Shown: positions 18,096 to 27,398 of the stretch, piece after piece | Layout of the letters: each line of letters opens with the position of its first letter | How positions within the stretch are numbered: position 1 is the stretch's first letter | DNA from: W0P33-017 sp963640395 | Lineage (GTDB): Bacteria; Bacillota; Clostridia; Lachnospirales; Lachnospiraceae | Direction of reading: 5' to 3' | Assembly: GCA_963640395.1 (NCBI GenBank) | Contig: CAVHZH010000001.1 | Span: forward strand, 1-64,000 | DNA length: 64,000 nt | Program-made: the position numbers and the translations under genes | Notes under the pieces: model-generated | Told to the model about the DNA's origin: nothing | Database searches by the model: none | Seen by the model: the letters and a program-made list of their open reading frames with translations, nothing else

Positions 18096-19397
18096 TCAAA
18101 AACTCTCCGCATGATCCAACGGAATCTGCAGCAGGACAACCGTACCCTTTCCTTTTTCGGAGCTGATGCTCACCGTTCCCCCACACATGCTCCACAAGCG
18201 CTTGCGCACATTCTCGATACCGATACTCTTGTGATCCTGCTCCTGCCGCGTCAGATATGCTGACACGTCAAAGCCTATTCCATCATCCGTGATCGTGATC
18301 TCATGTGCCTGTTCACCGAGCCTTGTACGGATCGAAAGTGTACCGCCCTCATCCGCCTTTGCCAGTCCATGTGCAACCGCATTTTCCACAAACGGCTCTA
18401 ATGTCATCGGCGGAAGCATATAACCATTATCTTCGATATCATATACAATGTTCAGTTCGTCTCCCATCCGCAGCTTTTCCAATGAGAGGTATCGTGCCAC
18501 CATTTCCAGCTCCCGGTCAAGCGGAACGAGCGCCCGGCTCGTGAGTGAATCCAGATTGCCACGCAGATAACGCGAGAAATCATACAATGCTTTTTTAGCG
18601 GCAGCTGCATCCTTATCACACAGATATGTGACCGAGTTGAGTACATTGTACAGAAAATGCGGCTTGATCTGTGAAAGCACCACCTGTATCTTCATATCAC
18701 TTAGCTCGCGTTCCTGCTTGACGAGCTGCTTTGTCTGGCGCATGGCATCCACGGTAAACAGACACATGAGCGCGATTGTATTCATCGTCTGCAGCAGCGA
18801 AATGCCATAGAAAAACAGTTGCCAGACCAACGCTGCCACCGGCATGAGCAGATAGATATATAAAACGATCAGCTTATCCAGCTCAAAGTATCTGCGGTGT
18901 TTCGTCAGCATAAGCAGTTCCTGCAGCAGTCCGAAAAATGCTATCATATTCGACAGTAAAAACCAGTCTCCGCGCGTATAGATATTCGCTTCATCAATCC
19001 GGTACAAAAGCGGATAAAACTGTGTGACCAGTGTCAGCAGAATGCCGGTTCCCGCAAGCCCACACGCAATTCCGAATCCGATCCGACGCTCTTTTTTCTT
19101 CCTTATATAAGAGCACAGATAACCGGTCGATATAATCAGCAACAGATAATTCACAATAAACACACCGGCATTTCCGATACGCACCAGATAATATCCTGCC
19201 AGTGTGTCACTTCCCCGAAAAATCCATGAAACAACATCAAACAGCAGCTCCAGTGCCTGTGCCAGAAACAATCCCGTCAGCCACATCTGCCTGTTCCCGT
19301 CTGTGCCTGACGCAGCATGACCGATCATTGCAGCCATGAGACAAAATAAAATCCCCCACACTTCAAATGCAACGTTTACCTGCCAATTCAAAAACAT
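18096..19397 (-). CDS. LytS/YehU-type membrane histidine kinase
   Basis: A protein of 433 residues from the ATG at 19397. The N-terminal half holds about seven hydrophobic segments (a 7TM-type sensor). The His-kinase block SQIKPHFLYNVLNSV contains the phospho-acceptor His (residue 247), and the ATPase boxes are FVENAVAHGL, DDGIGF and SIGIENVRKRL. An upstream in-frame ATG at 19454 is possible, but GGCGTGGAGAC fits the inner start better. It is directly downstream of a response regulator and would phosphorylate it. Confidence 0.9.
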   Translation of the reverse strand: MFLNWQVNVAFEVWGILFCLMAAMIGHAASGTDGNRQMWLTGLFLAQALELLFDVVSWIFRGSDTLAGYYLVRIGNAGVFIVNYLLLIISTGYLCSYIRKKKERRIGFGIACGLAGTGILLTLVTQFYPLLYRIDEANIYTRGDWFLLSNMIAFFGLLQELLMLTKHRRYFELDKLIVLYIYLLMPVAALVWQLFFYGISLLQTMNTIALMCLFTVDAMRQTKQLVKQERELSDMKIQVVLSQIKPHFLYNVLNSVTYLCDKDAAAAKKALYDFSRYLRGNLDSLTSRALVPLDRELEMVARYLSLEKLRMGDELNIVYDIEDNGYMLPPMTLEPFVENAVAHGLAKADEGGTLSIRTRLGEQAHEITITDDGIGFDVSAYLTRQEQDHKSIGIENVRKRLWSMCGGTVSISSEKGKGTVVLLQIPLDHAESF

Positions 19398-19462
19398 CTG
19401 TTTGTCTCCACGCCTTTCCCATGCTGATGCACGACGGGTCGATACTGTCCGCACCGCATGTA

Positions 19463-20269
19463 TTACCCATGTCCCTCCAGATTTTTGCGGAACTCGTATT
19501 CCAGACTGCCATGCGTGATCTCCGCCCAGCTGTACTGCGTCATATATTCACCCCGGTATGCATTGATCGCATACGGCTTTCCCGCAATCCAGTCATAATA
19601 ATCACAGTCGATCAGACTCGTATTGATCCCGCAGCCGCCCCATTTGCTGACAAACACCTCACCGCAGCCGCTTTCCTCCAGCACGGTCTGCAGATCCCTG
19701 CGGATCTTCTGTATATACGATAAATGCGGCTCATCGCTCTCCCACAAAACACTCATCAGCTCTTTGTTGCTGCAGACAGCGCCCTCCCTGTCAATCAGAT
19801 AGGCAAACAATTCCTTTGTCTTGCTATAACGGAAGGACAGTGGTTTCCCGTCCACATATACTTCAAAATTGCCAAATGTGCGCGCTTGCAGCTTATTCCC
19901 ATTTTTCATCTGAACCGGATGCCTGAGGTTTTCCAGCTCTTCCTCAATCTGCTCCGTGGATACAGGCTTGAGCAGATAGCCGCTCGCATGCAGCGAAAAC
20001 GCCTCCGTGCTGTACTCACTGTACCCGGTCGTAAAAATAATATTCGTCTGCGGATACAGACGCTTGATCCGCTTTGCCAGCGTAATCCCGTCCATTTCCC
20101 GCATTTCAATATCTAAAAATGCAATCTCGCACGGCTGTTCCCTTATCGACGCCAACGCCTCCGACGGCTTGCGGAATGCGAGGATCTGTGCCTCCGGAAG
20201 CACCTGCCCGAGCTGCTCCACGATCACTGCCAGCGCCAGCTTTTCATCATCTACTGCTAATATCCTCAT
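19463..20269 (-). CDS. Response regulator with winged-helix and extended C-terminal domain
   Basis: A 268-residue protein. The receiver (1-115) has acidic residues D7/D8, the phospho-acceptor D53 (FLDIEM) and K101. The output domain (about 125-215) is an OmpR/SARP-like winged helix (FRYSKTKELFAYLIDREGAVCSNKELMSVLW) rather than the LytTR domain usual for partners of LytS kinases. The rest resembles the start of a bacterial transcriptional-activator domain (INAYRGEYMTQYSWAE). It lies 16 bases after the AAA+ ATPase gene, so CIS expression or assembly may be under its control. Confidence 0.88.
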   Translation of the reverse strand: MRILAVDDEKLALAVIVEQLGQVLPEAQILAFRKPSEALASIREQPCEIAFLDIEMREMDGITLAKRIKRLYPQTNIIFTTGYSEYSTEAFSLHASGYLLKPVSTEQIEEELENLRHPVQMKNGNKLQARTFGNFEVYVDGKPLSFRYSKTKELFAYLIDREGAVCSNKELMSVLWESDEPHLSYIQKIRRDLQTVLEESGCGEVFVSKWGGCGINTSLIDCDYYDWIAGKPYAINAYRGEYMTQYSWAEITHGSLEYEFRKNLEGHG

Positions 20270-20284
20270 CGTCCTTCTACTCTC

Positions 20285-22693
20285 TTACAGTCCGATCTGC
20301 GATGCATACGGCTCAAAGTCCGCACGTGTAAATACCTTTCCGGTCTTTACAAACTCGTACTTGATCGCCTGCAAATAATGCTTCATATGTACCTCTTTGC
20401 CATCTCCGTCTGCAGCTGCAAGGAATGCAGCGTTTAAGATACAGTTCTTGATATTACCTCCGGCAAACTCGAACTTCTCTGCCAAGAAGCGGATATCGAC
20501 ATCCTCTGCGAGCGGTGTCGTCTTCGGAATCGTTGTACGCCAGAGCATCTCACGCGTATCCGGATTCGGGAACTGGAATTCGACGATATATTTCATACGT
20601 CTGAAGAACGCCGGGTCAATGTTGTGCTTGTAGTTGGTCGCCAGCACACACACACCGTCATAGGCTTCCATTTCCTGCAGCAGCAACGCTGTTTTGTTGT
20701 TGTTGGAGGACTGGTTGGAGCCGCCGTCATCGGATCGTTTTGCAAAGATCGTATCACACTCATCGAAGAACAATACGACATTACATTTTTTTGCCTCGCG
20801 GAAGATCATGGACAGTGATTTCTCTGTCTCACCGACGTATTTATCTACAACCTTTGAAATATCTACGCGGTACAGCTCCAGATTCAGCTCATGTGCGAGT
20901 ACCTGCGCCATCATGGATTTACCGGTACCGGGAGCACCGAACAAAAGCACGGTCAGACCGCGTCCATACGGGTACTTCTTCATATAATTCCAGTCATCAT
21001 AGACTTTATTTTTAAAGTTCATCTGCTCGATCGCATGTGTGATCGTCTCGCGCTGATCATCGTTCATGACGATATCCTCAAATCCAAACTTTGCCTCGAC
21101 TCTCGTCGCCTTCTGGCTCAGCTCCGTGGACATCTGGTTATTGCATCCGGTAAACAGTGCCGATCTCGGTATGAGGATCTCCTTGTTCATCGTTGCCAGA
21201 CTTCGCGCAAACTTCAATGCATCCCTGATCTTTCCGGGTGTGAACAGGAATTTGATTGTCATCTCCTCCAGATCACAGTCCTCTCCGAGTGCATAATCCT
21301 TTGCATAATACTTCCAGCATGCCAGACGTTCCTCAAAAGTCGGTGTCTTTAACTCCAGTGTCGTGATCTCTTCCTTTGTGATCTCCTTGAAGTTCATCGA
21401 CTCCTTGCTCAGCGCAAATACCATGACACCCTTAGAGGTCAGCTTAGAAAATGCCAGATCCATATAGCCCTGGAATTTTTCTTTTTCTTCCTCCCTAAAT
21501 GCCAGTTCCTCGAGTACACAGCAGGCATTTGTCAGAATACACTCTCTAGTTACCGCCCACAGCGCACGGTCTACAAACTGGTAATCATAGGAAAAGAGCT
21601 TTTTACAGTTGATAGCCACCGCACGCATATTATTTTTATGGCAGAAATGTTTGATGAAAAACTTCCTGCCGCTTCCCTCATCTCCGAAATATGCGAAAAC
21701 GCGCACACCCTCGTTGTAGGAGATCTCCATCGCCTCGAGCACACCCTCATTCGCCATGATCGGGTCGAGTTCCTTATCGTCCGTCAGCATATGTAAAAAC
21801 TGGATATAGTTCTCATCCACACGCAGCGGATCACGTCCGAACAGGAAGTCGATAATACGCTTATCCGGTGAGACAAACGTAGAAAACGGCATGTTTCTCT
21901 GCATCTGCAGATCAAGTATCGGCTGAAGCTGCTCTAAGCAGACAGACATCTCACTATACGCGCCCGTGATCGAAAACTCCTTGCCGTAATAGAGCTTGGC
22001 TGCGGATTCGATCGTCGGAGCGGACATATTGCCGTTCTCGTTGATGACCTGATAGATACTCGCATAGCTGGTCTGTGTCGATGACAAAATACCGCAGACC
22101 AGACAAAAGATCGTAAACGGCTCATAGTCCAGCTTTTTACATACTTCATAAAACGGCAGTGAAAGACCCGCTGCTAACGTTGACTCCGCGCGCGTATTCA
22201 GGTGCTCGACCTTCTGTCGTGTAGTGAACTTTTTTGCACTCTGACGCATGATATGCTCGATCTGCTCCACGTCGATCTGCGGTTTTTCGTCAGAGCTGTC
22301 AGATACCAGATCACCGAAATCACTGCCGCCAAACAGATCATCACCATCCATTCCGCCAAAGAGATCATCCAGGAAATCCTCGTCCTCCCCGGCATCCTCC
22401 GCTTGTTCACCGAGTCCGTTTCCTAAAATATAGTCCTCTCCCATCTCAGACATCTTCAGATAAAACTTCGACACCTGCTCCTTACACAGATCATGTGCGA
22501 TCTCGATATCCGGATAGAGCACGTTTTTATATCCACCCTGCTCATTGGCAAATACCGATTTCATTTCCTCGATATAGACATCCATGCTGTCGTTGACAAT
22601 CGCAAACATACATGCCATATAATCGTTGTAGCTGTCGAAAGGTTTTTTTGAGATCTCTGCCAAGTCGTTTTTCGTTTTTTCACTTGCTTTCAT
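20285..22693 (-). CDS. CIS-associated AAA+ ATPase
   Basis: A protein of about 802 residues, a usual component of extracellular-type CIS loci (Afp15/Pvc15-like), thought to act in assembly or turnover. Residues 105-132 are an Asp/Gly-rich acidic tract. A degenerate first nucleotide-binding domain includes GDEGSGRKFF (about 339). The active AAA domain has Walker A GAPGTGKS (588-595), Walker B VVLFFDECD with D646/E647, and arginines R700/R701. Numbers count from an ATG two codons upstream (22699), which is too close to GAGGGAGC to be the likely start. It is first of ATPase, response regulator and histidine kinase. Confidence 0.92.
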   Translation of the reverse strand: MKASEKTKNDLAEISKKPFDSYNDYMACMFAIVNDSMDVYIEEMKSVFANEQGGYKNVLYPDIEIAHDLCKEQVSKFYLKMSEMGEDYILGNGLGEQAEDAGEDEDFLDDLFGGMDGDDLFGGSDFGDLVSDSSDEKPQIDVEQIEHIMRQSAKKFTTRQKVEHLNTRAESTLAAGLSLPFYEVCKKLDYEPFTIFCLVCGILSSTQTSYASIYQVINENGNMSAPTIESAAKLYYGKEFSITGAYSEMSVCLEQLQPILDLQMQRNMPFSTFVSPDKRIIDFLFGRDPLRVDENYIQFLHMLTDDKELDPIMANEGVLEAMEISYNEGVRVFAYFGDEGSGRKFFIKHFCHKNNMRAVAINCKKLFSYDYQFVDRALWAVTRECILTNACCVLEELAFREEEKEKFQGYMDLAFSKLTSKGVMVFALSKESMNFKEITKEEITTLELKTPTFEERLACWKYYAKDYALGEDCDLEEMTIKFLFTPGKIRDALKFARSLATMNKEILIPRSALFTGCNNQMSTELSQKATRVEAKFGFEDIVMNDDQRETITHAIEQMNFKNKVYDDWNYMKKYPYGRGLTVLLFGAPGTGKSMMAQVLAHELNLELYRVDISKVVDKYVGETEKSLSMIFREAKKCNVVLFFDECDTIFAKRSDDGGSNQSSNNNKTALLLQEMEAYDGVCVLATNYKHNIDPAFFRRMKYIVEFQFPNPDTREMLWRTTIPKTTPLAEDVDIRFLAEKFEFAGGNIKNCILNAAFLAAADGDGKEVHMKHYLQAIKYEFVKTGKVFTRADFEPYASQIGL

Positions 22694-22747
22694 AGTCATT
22701 GCTCCCTCGTTTCGTATTCAGTCACCCTCGTTTACTCCTATTTACGC

Positions 22748-22975
22748 TTATTTATCTCCAGTGTGGAAAATTGCCTGACGGTCAAACACACTCGGCGCAA
22801 CATGAAAGGAATCATCACCAATCCGGTCATAGGTATGGCTCTGCTCATTGATAAACGCAGTTTTTGGTCTCTGCATATAAGTCATTGTTTCCTCGTCCTC
22901 ATCCTGTGCGGCACGCGCCCGGCGTTTGGCAATCTGGTCACGGTTTGTCTTATCCAGTCTCTCTGATAATCTCAT
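22748..22975 (-). CDS. Small acidic/basic protein of unknown function
   Basis: A 75-residue protein, start chosen at the ATG after CAGGAGGGATATATA. It is highly charged (RAAQDEDEETM), has no hydrophobic segment and no family I recognise. It lies 49 bases upstream of the AAA+ ATPase gene and is probably co-transcribed, so it could be a partner or adaptor of the ATPase. Confidence 0.6.
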   Translation of the reverse strand: MRLSERLDKTNRDQIAKRRARAAQDEDEETMTYMQRPKTAFINEQSHTYDRIGDDSFHVAPSVFDRQAIFHTGDK

Positions 22976-23033
22976 TATATATCCCTCCTGCACAATTTTT
23001 ATAAAATAAATCCTATTCTTTTTTCATCCTATG

Positions 23034-23042
23034 TGTTATGAT
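23034..23042 (+). promoter_or_regulatory. Possible extended -10 promoter of the plus-strand island
   Basis: TGTTATGAT (extended -10 form TGnTATGAT) lies 37 bases before the ATPase-like gene, with no good -35. It is in the divergent region between the small gene at 22748 and the plus-strand gene. Confidence 0.4.
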
Positions 23043-23078
23043 TACACCATCATTATCTAAGAAAGAAGGTTCTATACT

Positions 23079-23987
23079 ATGTCAAACGGACAAAAAACTC
23101 TCTCGGCTTGTTCGATTCTGTCTTACCTGCTTGTGCTGTACAGTTTCTTTCGTTTTGATCTATGGCTGATTCTCATTTTCTTTATTATCCACAGCCTTGT
23201 TCTCCTGTCACTTGCTTTCCTGTTCTGGAAAAGCAATCTGGGAGATAACGATCTGATCGAGCAGCAGGCAAAATACCAGAAACGCGCGATTGAAAATGAA
23301 AAACGCGCCGACGAACTAAGCAATCAGCTGGCAGCCCAGACCAAACTCACGGCTGCAAAGGATGCCGAGCTGTCCACTGCCGACTCCCGCATTGCTGAGC
23401 TGGAGCAGCAGGTCAATGAGCTGCAAAATGCCCAGATGGAGCGAGCGCTCGAAGTGCAGTCGATACTCGCTGACCGCGAAGAAGCCGAAACCCGCGAATA
23501 CGAGGCATTGCTTCCTCCGATCGAGCCGGACGAAAGCCCGAATGAGACGATCGACATTCTGCAAATCGCTCAGGATACCATCGGTGAGTTATCCGGATTT
23601 GCCGATGCAGCAGATATCAAGATCATGCTCTCCGCACCGGAGAACGCTCTGCTCGTCAAAGCTAACAAAGGCAGGCTGCGTATCCTTTTCCGCAATATTA
23701 TTGATAACTCGATCAAATATATGCGCCGCTCCGGTACGCTGATCATTACGATCTCCAATATCGGAGACGATATTTTTATCGTATTAAAGGACAATGGCAA
23801 CGGTCTGTCCGAGCATGAGACCAGACATATCTTTGAGCTGAATTATCAAGGCTCAAACCGCATCAGCGGAAACGGTCTTGGACTGACTCAGGCAAAGGCG
23901 ATCGTCGATTACTACGGCGGCAGCATCTATGCAAAAAGTATGGTTGGCAAAGGCATGGGTATCTATATCCAGCTTCCCACAACTTAA
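23079..23987 (+). CDS. Membrane histidine-kinase-like ATPase without phospho-acceptor His
   Basis: A 302-residue protein. There are two membrane segments (about 10-28 and 30-50), a long coiled coil (60-145), and a GHKL ATPase domain (185-302) with an N-box (NIIDNSIKYM), G1 (DNGNGL) and G2 (GNGLGLTQAK). The coiled-coil/dimerisation region contains no histidine at all, so it cannot autophosphorylate like a standard kinase. It may be a signalling ATPase or kinase regulator. It is one of two plus-strand genes within a minus-strand locus. Confidence 0.82.
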   Translation: MSNGQKTLSACSILSYLLVLYSFFRFDLWLILIFFIIHSLVLLSLAFLFWKSNLGDNDLIEQQAKYQKRAIENEKRADELSNQLAAQTKLTAAKDAELSTADSRIAELEQQVNELQNAQMERALEVQSILADREEAETREYEALLPPIEPDESPNETIDILQIAQDTIGELSGFADAADIKIMLSAPENALLVKANKGRLRILFRNIIDNSIKYMRRSGTLIITISNIGDDIFIVLKDNGNGLSEHETRHIFELNYQGSNRISGNGLGLTQAKAIVDYYGGSIYAKSMVGKGMGIYIQLPTT

Positions 23988-24002
23988 GGAGGCAATTGCA
24001 TT

Positions 24003-24662
24003 ATGAAAAAAAATCACCTGCTGTTTTCCATCCTGTTTCTCATCTATGCCGGCGGCGGTGTAGTTTCACTCATCATGTTCGGCATGAACGGCTCTTATCT
24101 GAGCCGTAAACAGACCGCACCGACTGCCGTTGTGGAGCAGGATATATCCGAAGATACCACCGTGGAATCGTTAGAAGTTCCAACAGAGAATCCGGTGGAA
24201 GCCCCTGCGGATGAGTCGGTGGAATATCCTGCCAAGAATTCAGACAATACTCTGACATCCGATACACCAAAGCCCGAAGAATCATCTGAGCCTTCAACAG
24301 AAGCAGCAAATGATTCCGATACTTCTATTTCCGATGAGTCAGCCTCTGATTCCACAGTCAAAGTATCCGAATCCTTAGATGAAACGGATAGCTCCGAGAA
24401 CGAGGAAGCTGCGAAGCCGGAAAAGACCTACTATACATTCACGGTCATCGACGGTGTCACCGACGTGTGTATCCGCGAAACAGACGCGCGCTATGCTACA
24501 ATTCTCAGTCATATCGATGGCGGAAACTCCGGTTATGTACTAGAAAAAGGTGATACCCGTACCAAAATTCTTACAAAAAAGGGAACAATCGGATATATTT
24601 ACAACGAATATATCACGATTTCCGAAATTCCAATGAACGAATTTCCCGAGGAATACCGCTGA
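24003..24662 (+). CDS. Membrane-anchored acidic protein with SH3-like domain
   Basis: A 219-residue protein. There is a membrane segment or signal anchor at 6-27, a long acidic Ser/Thr/Glu-rich linker (35-140), and a C-terminal bacterial SH3-like domain (about 145-205: VCIRETDARYATILSHID, then YVLEKGDTRTKI). The layout suggests a sensor that reaches through the wall, where the SH3 domain could bind peptidoglycan. It lies 15 bases after the ATPase-like gene. Its stop codon lies in the loop of its terminator. Confidence 0.75.
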   Translation: MKKNHLLFSILFLIYAGGGVVSLIMFGMNGSYLSRKQTAPTAVVEQDISEDTTVESLEVPTENPVEAPADESVEYPAKNSDNTLTSDTPKPEESSEPSTEAANDSDTSISDESASDSTVKVSESLDETDSSENEEAAKPEKTYYTFTVIDGVTDVCIRETDARYATILSHIDGGNSGYVLEKGDTRTKILTKKGTIGYIYNEYITISEIPMNEFPEEYR

Positions 24663-24678
24663 TGCGGTATTCCTTTTT
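24649..24678 (+). terminator. Terminator overlapping the stop of the SH3 gene
   Basis: AGGAATACCGC-TGAT-GCGGTATTCCT forms a perfect 11-base-pair stem followed by TTTT; the stop codon TGA is in the loop. Confidence 0.88.
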
Positions 24679-24719
24679 ATGTAATAGGAAATTCCGATGA
24701 ATTTCCCATTACATAAAAA
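24674..24719. repeat. Diverged inverted repeat of the GGAATTTCC family
   Basis: TTTTTATGTAATAGGAAATTC pairs imperfectly with its counterpart ending ATTACATAAAAA. It is related to the repeats at 4416 and 40649. It lies between the plus-strand SH3 gene and the minus-strand anti-sigma gene and could stop transcription from both sides. The rest of the gap to 24812 holds further GC-rich hairpins and no gene. Confidence 0.55.
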
Positions 24720-24812
24720 GCCCTCCAAGCAGGATCGCACTGCGGCGGATAAGAAGTATGTCGCATAAGCGACCCGCCGCAGGCGGAGAATCCTGCAAAG
24801 CAGGATTCTTTT

Positions 24813-25247
24813 TCATTCCTTCTGCTCCGGCTCTGCCGGTTCTAGATTCTTCTCCAGCATCAATATATTACAACCATCCTCATAGCGGTATTCCACACGA
24901 TCCATACTCTGCTTGACCATATAAATGCCAAGACCTCCGATGTCCCGTTCCTCTGCCGATAATGTGATATCAGGATCTGCCTTTTCCAGCGGATTATAAG
25001 GTATGCCGCGATCCTGAAGAACCACCCGGCAGCTTTTGGGATCATTCCTGATATCGAGATTGACGACCGCTTCCCCGCTCTTGCCTCCGTATGCATAATG
25101 CGCAATATTCACAAATATTTCCTCCACAGCTATGAGCATGATCGACTTGATCGTTTCTGGACATTCATTTGCATCCAACTGTTTTTCGATGGCATCAAGC
25201 ACGGTATATAAAGTTTCATCACTTGCCTGAAGTCGTAATTCTTCCAT
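24813..25247 (-). CDS. RsbW-like anti-sigma serine kinase
   Basis: A 144-residue GHKL ATPase of the SpoIIAB/RsbW type: N-box VEEIFVNIAHYAY, LQDRGIPYNPLEK, and GLGIYMVKQSMD. In the known scheme it phosphorylates a STAS protein and otherwise sequesters a sigma factor or other target. It lies 18 bases downstream of the PP2C gene in the partner-switching operon. No sigma-factor gene is next to it, so the output partner is unknown. Confidence 0.9.
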   Translation of the reverse strand: MEELRLQASDETLYTVLDAIEKQLDANECPETIKSIMLIAVEEIFVNIAHYAYGGKSGEAVVNLDIRNDPKSCRVVLQDRGIPYNPLEKADPDITLSAEERDIGGLGIYMVKQSMDRVEYRYEDGCNILMLEKNLEPAEPEQKE

Positions 25248-25265
25248 TGCTTATTCCCTCCTCAG

Positions 25266-27398
25266 TTATTTATACTCAAATACCAGCATTGTAATATCAT
25301 CAAACTGTTCCGCATCCCCGACAAACGTGTCGATATCGCGGCGTACCGCTGCCAGCATCTGCTGCAGCGGCAGCTTTCCGTTTCTTTCCAGACTCTCTAA
25401 CAAACGATCCTCTCCAAACAGCTCATGATCGTTATTCTGCGCCTCAGTGACACCATCTGTGTACAGGAAGATCCGTGCACCGTGCTTTAACTGTATCGTC
25501 TCACTCTTATACGGAATACCCTCCATACCGGCGAGCACAAAGCCGGGATTCGCATGAATCCATTCGTAGCTTTCGTTATTCATCACCAGCTGCGGGTTGT
25601 GTCCGGCATTGACGTACTCAAAGCTGCCCGTGCTGACCGTAAGCACACCCATCCACGATGTCACAAACATGCCCTCCTCATTTCCTTCACACAACTGGTT
25701 ATTTACTCTGTAGTATAATTGATCCAAAGACTCATTATTGAGCGCATGGTTTTTGATCAACGTCTTTGCAATGACCATGAACAGTGCCGCCGGTACACCC
25801 TTGCTGGATACATCTGAGATCACGATTGCCAGATGATCCTCGTCGATCATAAAGAAATCATAGAAATCTCCGCCGACCTCCTTTGCCGGATCCATCTGTG
25901 CGTATACATCAAACTCGTTGCGCCCCGGAAATGCCGGGAAGATCTGCGGCAGCATATCTGCCTGAATCTTGGTCGCAACGTTCAACTCCGCACCGATACG
26001 TTCTTTCTCCGCAGTGATTTCGGTAATATTGGCAATGTACTCCTTCATTTTCTCGGTCATTTTCTGGAATGCACCCGCTAAAATTGCCGTCTCATCCTTC
26101 TCATTTTTAAACTTCCACTGAAAATCCCAGTGTTCTCCATCGTATTCGCTCACACTTTCTGTCAACTTCCGGATCGGCTTCACGATATGATTGCTCAGGA
26201 TAAATGCTAAAACTGCCACCAGCAGGCAGAAAACCGATAAACCGGTTTCCATTGTGATCAGCGATACGCTGATCGTATGCTTCATGCTGTCCACCGACTT
26301 TTCTGCGCTCACATTCATCTGTGAAAGCAGCTCATTGGTCGGCGCGAGCACTTCGTCCTCACCGAGTACCGTGAGGAAGCCCCATCCGACCGTTGTCATC
26401 GGCGCATATGCAATGTAGTAGTTTTCTCCATCCATTTCCAGCTTGGTGACACCACTGTCACCATCAAGTACACTGCTCACCAGTGTGCCAAGCTGCGTAT
26501 TGTCTGAGGTTCTCAGATCGGTCAGATCCTCTCTGCCGACCATCAGCTCGCCTTCTTCCTTCGGTGAGAAAATCACCTGACCATCCTGATTGATGATACA
26601 TGCATAGCCTGCCGTTCCCAGCCGGATATCCGAAACAAGCTTCTCGATATCAGACAGATACATGCCTGCACCTGCAACCCCGATAAATTTGTCGTTCACA
26701 TAGATCGGTACACCGCACATGATGCCGGTTCCATCCGTATGCGCATCCCTGCTTACCGGTGTGAAATATGTCGTTCCACTCTCCTTTGCGCCTATATACC
26801 ACGGACGTGTATCTGCCTCATATGGCAGAATCTGTCCATTCTCATCAAACTTAGAGCCGGAAATATAATCAGCCTGAATCAGTATACCCGGCTCGACTGC
26901 CACATAGTCAGATGCCATATTTTCAAATTGATTATTCACCTCATAAAGTGTCTCCTGCAAATTGCTCAGCAGCCCGATCCGCTGTGCCACCTTCGGATCA
27001 TCCAGATTCTTCACCGATGCAGAGTGCAAAAACTGCACGCTCAGCTCACCGTCACTGTCTGCATCCGGCAATGGGATCTCACGCGCTGTATATGCTTCCG
27101 GATCTGAAAAGATCTTCTCCGTCACATTGGCAAGCATAGACACCTGTGTTTCCAGATCCTCAAATCTGGTATTTGCCAGTCTTGCATTGCAATCCGTCAC
27201 ATCGAGCATCCTCTCACGCAGCTGCTCGGTCATGGATGACGCAGACATATCACCAGCGATATTCGCAAACTCATTGTTCGCCTGCACCGCATTGTCAGTC
27301 AACCGGTTCATCTGGGCTGTCATAACCGTCCCTACAGTCACTGTAACCAGAACTACACTTCCCACACACATTGCTATTATTTTTCTTCGAAGACCCAT
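25266..27398 (-). CDS. Cache-domain sensor PP2C (SpoIIE-type) phosphatase
   Basis: A 710-residue membrane sensor. TM1 is about 7-29, followed by an extracellular double-Cache domain (30-365; TRPWYIGAKESGTTYFTP and the GVAGAGMYLSDIEKLV block are typical), TM2 about 380-402, HAMP about 403-460, and a SpoIIE/RsbU phosphatase domain (470-710). Metal-binding acidic residues are present: D511/D514 in GGDFYD, D529 in SDVSSKG, D648 in TDGVTE and D700/D701 in DDITML. It should dephosphorylate the STAS proteins in response to an external small molecule. It overlaps the GNAT gene by 22 bases. Confidence 0.95.
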   Translation of the reverse strand: MGLRRKIIAMCVGSVVLVTVTVGTVMTAQMNRLTDNAVQANNEFANIAGDMSASSMTEQLRERMLDVTDCNARLANTRFEDLETQVSMLANVTEKIFSDPEAYTAREIPLPDADSDGELSVQFLHSASVKNLDDPKVAQRIGLLSNLQETLYEVNNQFENMASDYVAVEPGILIQADYISGSKFDENGQILPYEADTRPWYIGAKESGTTYFTPVSRDAHTDGTGIMCGVPIYVNDKFIGVAGAGMYLSDIEKLVSDIRLGTAGYACIINQDGQVIFSPKEEGELMVGREDLTDLRTSDNTQLGTLVSSVLDGDSGVTKLEMDGENYYIAYAPMTTVGWGFLTVLGEDEVLAPTNELLSQMNVSAEKSVDSMKHTISVSLITMETGLSVFCLLVAVLAFILSNHIVKPIRKLTESVSEYDGEHWDFQWKFKNEKDETAILAGAFQKMTEKMKEYIANITEITAEKERIGAELNVATKIQADMLPQIFPAFPGRNEFDVYAQMDPAKEVGGDFYDFFMIDEDHLAIVISDVSSKGVPAALFMVIAKTLIKNHALNNESLDQLYYRVNNQLCEGNEEGMFVTSWMGVLTVSTGSFEYVNAGHNPQLVMNNESYEWIHANPGFVLAGMEGIPYKSETIQLKHGARIFLYTDGVTEAQNNDHELFGEDRLLESLERNGKLPLQQMLAAVRRDIDTFVGDAEQFDDITMLVFEYK

